From the NCBI RefSeq assembly GCF_014268755.2, contig NZ_CP077093.1, positions 4,452,001 to 4,516,000 of the forward strand: a stretch of DNA of 64,000 nt, given 5' to 3'. Of the stretch, positions 60,093-64,000 are shown in pieces. The position numbers and the translations under genes were made by a program. The stretch comes from Pseudomonas vanderleydeniana (GTDB taxonomy: Bacteria > Pseudomonadota > Gammaproteobacteria > Pseudomonadales > Pseudomonadaceae). Numbering within the stretch: the first letter of the stretch is position 1; every line of letters starts with the position of its first letter. The notes beneath the pieces were generated by a model. It had not been told where the DNA came from, did no database searches, and saw only the letters and a program-made list of their open reading frames with translations.

Positions 60093-61094
60093 ATGAACTC
60101 TACCCCTCCCTCGAACCCGAACGCCGCCGCTGTCGAGCCCTCGCGCATCGATGTGCACGCGCATTATTTGCCCAAACATTATCGCGAAGAGGTCATCGCT
60201 GCCGGACGAGGCCAGCCAGACGGCTTTCCGTACCTGCCGGACTGGAGCGCAACGCAAGCGCTGGAGGTGATGGATCGCAACGGCATCGCCACCGCCATGT
60301 TGTCGATTTCATCCCCAGGCGTTCATTTTGGCGATGACGCCAAAGCACGCGCGCTCTCAAGATCGGTCAACGAGGACGGCGCCCGGACGGTGCACGATTA
60401 CCCCGGTCGCTTCGGGCTGTTCGCGTCCCTGCCGCTACCTGATGTCGAAGGCTCGCTGCGCGAGCTTAGCTATGCGATGGATGTCTTACACGCTGACGGC
60501 ATCGTGATCGAAACCAACCACCACGGAATTTATCCAGGCGATGCGCGCCTTGATCCGGTCTTCGAAGAACTGAACCGGCGCAAGGCCGTGCTGTTCATCC
60601 ACCCCACTTCCCCAAACTGCGCATGCTGCAACCAAACCCTGACCATGGGCTACCCTGCACCTCTGATCGAATTCCTGTTTGAAACCAGCCGCGCCGTCAC
60701 GAACATGATCTTGCAGGGCACCCTCGATAGATTCCCCGACATCCGCTTGATCATCCCCCATGCAGGCGCCACCTTGCCGTTGCTGCTGGATCGCCTCGTC
60801 GGGACATCGGTGTTGCTGAATCTGCCCTCACCCTTGACCAGCGAGCGAATGGCGAAGTTGATCCGTAGCCTGCATTTCGACGTGGCGGGCTTTCCAGTCC
60901 CTAATCAATTAAAACTGCTGCTTGAGGTCGCCGACCACAACAAGCTGCTCTACGGCAGCGACTGGCCGTTTACGCCGGAGCCTGTGGTCAGCACATTATC
61001 CCAGATACTCGATGGCACGCCGTTGCTCAAGCCAACTCTGCTGCAACGAGTGCTGCGCGATAACGCGTTGACCCTGTTCCCTAGACTTGCCTGA
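60093..61094 (+). CDS. Amidohydrolase family protein (ACMSD / resorcylate decarboxylase type)
   Basis: TIM-barrel metal enzyme of 333 residues. RIDVHAHYLP holds the HxH metal pair, FIHPTSPN the next histidine, IPHAGATLP another, and LLYGSDWPFTPEP the final aspartate. This is the aminocarboxymuconate semialdehyde decarboxylase / gamma-resorcylate decarboxylase branch. It could decarboxylate or hydrolyse a pathway intermediate. It follows the acyl-CoA dehydrogenase by 73 bases. Confidence 0.85.
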   Translation: MNSTPPSNPNAAAVEPSRIDVHAHYLPKHYREEVIAAGRGQPDGFPYLPDWSATQALEVMDRNGIATAMLSISSPGVHFGDDAKARALSRSVNEDGARTVHDYPGRFGLFASLPLPDVEGSLRELSYAMDVLHADGIVIETNHHGIYPGDARLDPVFEELNRRKAVLFIHPTSPNCACCNQTLTMGYPAPLIEFLFETSRAVTNMILQGTLDRFPDIRLIIPHAGATLPLLLDRLVGTSVLLNLPSPLTSERMAKLIRSLHFDVAGFPVPNQLKLLLEVADHNKLLYGSDWPFTPEPVVSTLSQILDGTPLLKPTLLQRVLRDNALTLFPRLA

Positions 61095-61099
61095 AGGAT

Positions 61100-61134
61100 C
61101 AGGCCATCGGGTGCGGCTGAGTCCCGATGGCCTG
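61100..61134 (+). terminator. Strong hairpin after the amidohydrolase gene
   Basis: CAGGCCATCGGG (61100-61111) and CCCGATGGCCTG (61123-61134) form a perfect 12-bp stem, starting 6 bases past the stop. No T-run follows, so it may be a terminator of another type or an mRNA-end stabiliser. Confidence 0.55.
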
Positions 61135-61178
61135 GCTTACGTAGCAACCGATCCTGCGATGCAGCATTGAGCGCGCGC

Positions 61179-61211
61179 AAAAAAAAGAGCCCACATCAAC
61201 AGCATGCGGGC
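61179..61211 (-). terminator. Rho-independent terminator of the RND operon
   Basis: On the minus strand GCCCGCAT (61204-61211) pairs with ATGTGGGC (61189-61196) with one G-T wobble and a 7-base loop. It is followed by TCTTTTTTTT. It lies 45 bases past the outer-membrane factor stop. Confidence 0.8.
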
Positions 61212-61255
61212 CCAAGGGGAGGAGACTCTAGATCGGACGTTTGCGGTCAGTGAGC

Positions 61256-62668
61256 TTAACGGGTGGCGAGCTCCGTGCTCTCTCCACCTCCCAGCGCCTT
61301 GTAGAGCGATACCAGATTGTTGATCCGGGCAAGCTTGGTATTGACCAAACTTTGCTGAGCGCTGAATAGATTGCGCTGCGCGTCCAGGGCGTTGAGGTAA
61401 GTGTCCACGCCCTCGCGATACCGACTGTCGGCCAGCACATAGTTACGGTGGTTGGCTTGTTCGAGCCGGGTCTGAGCGATGACTTGGGTGGTCAACGAAT
61501 CTCTGGCAGCCAGGCCATCGGCGACTTCACGAAAAGCGACTTGAATGGCCTTTTGGTAATTAGCGACCTCAATGGAGGACTGCACCCGAGCGACGTCAAG
61601 ATTCGCCTGATTGCGTCCAGCATTGAAAATCGGGATGTTGATTGATGGCACGAAGCTCCAGGTGCCTTGCCCACCGGAGAACAGTTGGCCCAAATCAGCG
61701 CTGGCCGCTCCCGCAGAGGCCGTCAGCGTAATGCTGGGAAAAAACGCCGCCCGCGCTGCACCGATATTGGCATTGGCAGCCTTGAGCTGGTGCTCGGCCT
61801 CCAAAATGTCAGGTCGGTACATCAGCAGGTCCGACGGCAGCCCCACCGGCAACTGCTCATCAACCGCCTGGGCGTCGATGGCGACCATCGCAAACATTTC
61901 AGGCGCTAGCGGCTTGCCCACCAACAGCACCAGCGCGTTCCTATCCTGAGCCACTTGCCGCCCGTACTGCGCCTGCGCAGCTTCAGCGGTGCGCACGGTG
62001 CTCTCGGCCTGGCTCAGGTCAAGCTCCGTCGCAATCTGCTGGTCGTAGCTGCTTTTGACCAACGCATAACTATCCTGCTGGCTGGCCAGCGTTTTGCGGG
62101 CTATGCCTAGCAACTGCTGATCCGCCTGCAACTGGAAATAGGCGCTGGCGACTTCTGCGATCAGCGCCACCTTCACGCTACGTTGCGCCTGGATTGTGGA
62201 GAAGTAGAGCTCCAGCGCTTGTTGATTGAGGCTACGAACCCGCCCGAAAAAGTCCAGTTCGTAGGCGGTAAACCCCACGCCCGCGCTGTACTGATGGGTT
62301 ATCTGATTGTCGCCAGTGGTACTCAGATCAGCCGGTACGCGCTGACTGGCGCCCGAACCCGACGCATTGATCGAGGGCAGCAGATCGGCCTGCGAAATCC
62401 GGTACTGCGCGTGAGCCTTTTCGATGTTCAGGGCCGCTACACGCAGGTCGCGATTGTTCAGCAGTGCCTGAGTGATCAACTCGCGCAGCGCGTCGCTCCT
62501 GAAGAACTGTTGCCACGCCACGCGCGGCGCATTGGCTTGCGCAATTGGCGAGGTTCCCCAGCCCTGCCCCACCGGGGCCTCTGGACGTTGGTAATCTGGG
62601 ATCAGCGAACAGCCGCCAACGCCCATCAGCGCCACCAGCACGGTGGCGCGCAGTCGGAAAATGCTCAT
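61256..62668 (-). CDS. RND efflux outer-membrane factor (OprM/NodT-type lipoprotein)
   Basis: Outer-membrane channel of 470 residues. A lipoprotein signal ends in LMGVGGCSL, and [10 protein letters not shown] follows as in OprM-like proteins. Two TolC-type repeats are visible with recurring coiled helices ([20 protein letters not shown] and [20 protein letters not shown]). It links the periplasmic pump complex to the exterior. Its ATG overlaps the RND pump stop by four bases. Confidence 0.9.
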   Translation of the reverse strand: MSIFRLRATVLVALMGVGGCSLIPDYQRPEAPVGQGWGTSPIAQANAPRVAWQQFFRSDALRELITQALLNNRDLRVAALNIEKAHAQYRISQADLLPSINASGSGASQRVPADLSTTGDNQITHQYSAGVGFTAYELDFFGRVRSLNQQALELYFSTIQAQRSVKVALIAEVASAYFQLQADQQLLGIARKTLASQQDSYALVKSSYDQQIATELDLSQAESTVRTAEAAQAQYGRQVAQDRNALVLLVGKPLAPEMFAMVAIDAQAVDEQLPVGLPSDLLMYRPDILEAEHQLKAANANIGAARAAFFPSITLTASAGAASADLGQLFSGGQGTWSFVPSINIPIFNAGRNQANLDVARVQSSIEVANYQKAIQVAFREVADGLAARDSLTTQVIAQTRLEQANHRNYVLADSRYREGVDTYLNALDAQRNLFSAQQSLVNTKLARINNLVSLYKALGGGESTELATR

Positions 62669-64000
62669 CGCTGCTCTCCGGAGAGTTGTGCATGGGACTT
62701 GCTAAGGCTTGGGGCTTTCTTGCCAAACAAGTTGCAGATCACGACAAAGAACATCGGCACGAAAAACACTGCCAAGAAGGTTGCCGTGACCATGCCGCCG
62801 ATGACACCAGTACCGATGGAGTGCTGACTGCCGGAGCCTGCGCCGTTGGAAATCGCCAGCGGTAGGACGCCGAGCATGAACGCCATCGATGTCATGATGA
62901 TCGGCCGCAGGCGCAGGCGCGCCGCTTCCACTGCCGCTTCAAACAAGGGCTTGCCCTGCTCCTCATGCAGTGCTTTGGCGAACTCGACGATCAGGATCGC
63001 GTTTTTCGCCGACAGGCCTACCGTGGTCAGCAACCCGACTTGGAAGAACACATCGTTTGACAGCCCACGCAGCAGCGTCGCCATTACGGCACCGATGACA
63101 CCCAGCGGCACCACCATAATCACCGACACCGGTACCGACCAGCTTTCGTACAAAGCCGCCAGGCACAGGAACACGATCAATATCGAGATCGCATACAGCG
63201 CAGGGGCTTGGGATCCGGACATGCGCTCTTCATAGGACATCCCGGTGAACTGCAGACCAATGCCATCAGGCAGCTGTTTGGCGATACGCTCCACAGCCGC
63301 CATGGCGTCGCCGGAGCTGTAACCTGGAGCCGGCTCGCCCTGAAGCTCGACCGCGGCGATACCGTTGTAGCGCTCAAGCTTGGGCGAACCATACGTCCAG
63401 TGACCGGTCGCGAATGCTGAGAATTTCACCATCTCGCCACGGGCGTTGCGGACATACCATTTGTCGATATCTTCCGGGGAAATCCGCGCTGCCATTTCGC
63501 CCTGAACATAGACCTTCTTTACCCGGCCACGATCGATGAAGTCATTGACGTAGGATGAGCCCCATGCCGTCGTCATTGTGTTGTTGATATCCGCGATACT
63601 CACTTGCAAAGCCCGGGCCTTCTCGTTGTCGATTTGAACCTGATACTGTGGTTCGTCACTCAGGCCGTTGGGGCGCACACGGGCCAGTACCGGGTCTTGC
63701 GCCGCCAGTTGAAGGAACTGATTGCGCGCTTGCATCAGACTTTCGTGGCCGAGCCCGGTGCGGTCTTGCAGGTACATATCAAAGCCGCTGGCATTACCCA
63801 TTTCCATAATGGCGGGCGGAATGAACGCGATCACGAATCCATCTTTGATCTGAGAAACTCGCGCCTGAATACGTCCCGCCAGAGAACTAATCGTGGTGTC
63901 GTCACCGGTGCGCTCTTCCCAAGGCTTAAGAGCAACGAAAAGCATGCCCGAGTTCTGTCCTCTACCGGCAAAGTTGAAGCCATTGACGGCGTAGGCCGAA
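62665..64000 (-). CDS. RND (HAE1/AcrB-type) efflux pump, 3' part
   Basis: The gene enters the window from the right; only its last 444 codons are seen. The frame is open through 64000. Diagnostic parts are [40 protein letters not shown] (docking region), and the C-terminal membrane half with [21 protein letters not shown] helix and [20 protein letters not shown], then [20 protein letters not shown]. It exports hydrophobic or aromatic toxic compounds. The adaptor gene is presumably beyond the edge. Confidence 0.92.
   Translation of the reverse strand, partial: SAYAVNGFNFAGRGQNSGMLFVALKPWEERTGDDTTISSLAGRIQARVSQIKDGFVIAFIPPAIMEMGNASGFDMYLQDRTGLGHESLMQARNQFLQLAAQDPVLARVRPNGLSDEPQYQVQIDNEKARALQVSIADINNTMTTAWGSSYVNDFIDRGRVKKVYVQGEMAARISPEDIDKWYVRNARGEMVKFSAFATGHWTYGSPKLERYNGIAAVELQGEPAPGYSSGDAMAAVERIAKQLPDGIGLQFTGMSYEERMSGSQAPALYAISILIVFLCLAALYESWSVPVSVIMVVPLGVIGAVMATLLRGLSNDVFFQVGLLTTVGLSAKNAILIVEFAKALHEEQGKPLFEAAVEAARLRLRPIIMTSMAFMLGVLPLAISNGAGSGSQHSIGTGVIGGMVTATFLAVFFVPMFFVVICNLFGKKAPSLSKSHAQLSGEQR

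Overview
The window is high-GC gammaproteobacterial DNA that reads like a soil or plant-associated Pseudomonas of the fluorescens lineage. Evidence: an Aer-type chemoreceptor starting MRTNLPVTQ, a GlxA-type AraC regulator, a SphA-like outer-membrane protein next to a class II HDAC, a DUF3077-like small gene with its long leader, and PFGI-like conjugative-element genes. The species is inferred only. No rRNA, tRNA, CRISPR array or complete insertion sequence was seen.

Region 1 (0-17 kb) is a competition and defence block. A minus-strand two-partner system runs cdiB, then a 2734-residue cdiA, then a small immunity-type gene. The CdiA tip looks like a zinc deaminase toxin. Next come a HigBA toxin-antitoxin pair, a DUF1835 protein, an LprI-domain protein, a small zinc-ribbon-like protein, a 23-bp-period repeat that looks like an insertion-sequence end, and two small immunity-like genes (one SUKH/SMI1-KNR4).

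Region 2 (17-36.5 kb) is ordinary chromosome: a GST/LysR pair, a diguanylate cyclase, a LuxR regulator followed by an outer-membrane protein, MFS transporter and HDAC-like amidohydrolase operon, a HipBA-type pair, two chemoreceptors (one Aer-like), and a GntR-controlled minus-strand operon with an amino-acid-type ABC transporter, a PotF-like binding protein and a gamma-glutamyltransferase.

Region 3 (36.5-51 kb) is a mosaic island. It holds mqsA with a truncated mqsR, a frameshifted DUF3077-like gene with a structured leader, a HipA_2 kinase/DUF3037 pair, a probable cis-3-hydroxyproline catabolic pair with a GlxA-type regulator, and conjugative-element genes (MobH relaxase, DUF3577, DUF1173, a lipoprotein). 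Two copies of a distinctive pyrimidine-rich segment, at 37.83 kb and 46.19 kb, bracket an 8.4-kb part of it. No integrase or type IV secretion genes are in view.

Region 4 (51-64 kb) is a catabolic island. It has a TetR regulator, a FadL porin, a beta-keto acid cleavage enzyme, an FAH-family hydrolase, an extradiol dioxygenase, a flavin reductase and a flavin-dependent monooxygenase on the minus strand. Divergent from these are an acyl-CoA dehydrogenase and an amidohydrolase. An RND efflux system (outer-membrane factor plus a pump cut by the window edge) follows. Together they suggest uptake, ring hydroxylation, meta-cleavage, hydrolysis and side-chain removal of an unidentified phenolic compound, with efflux protection.
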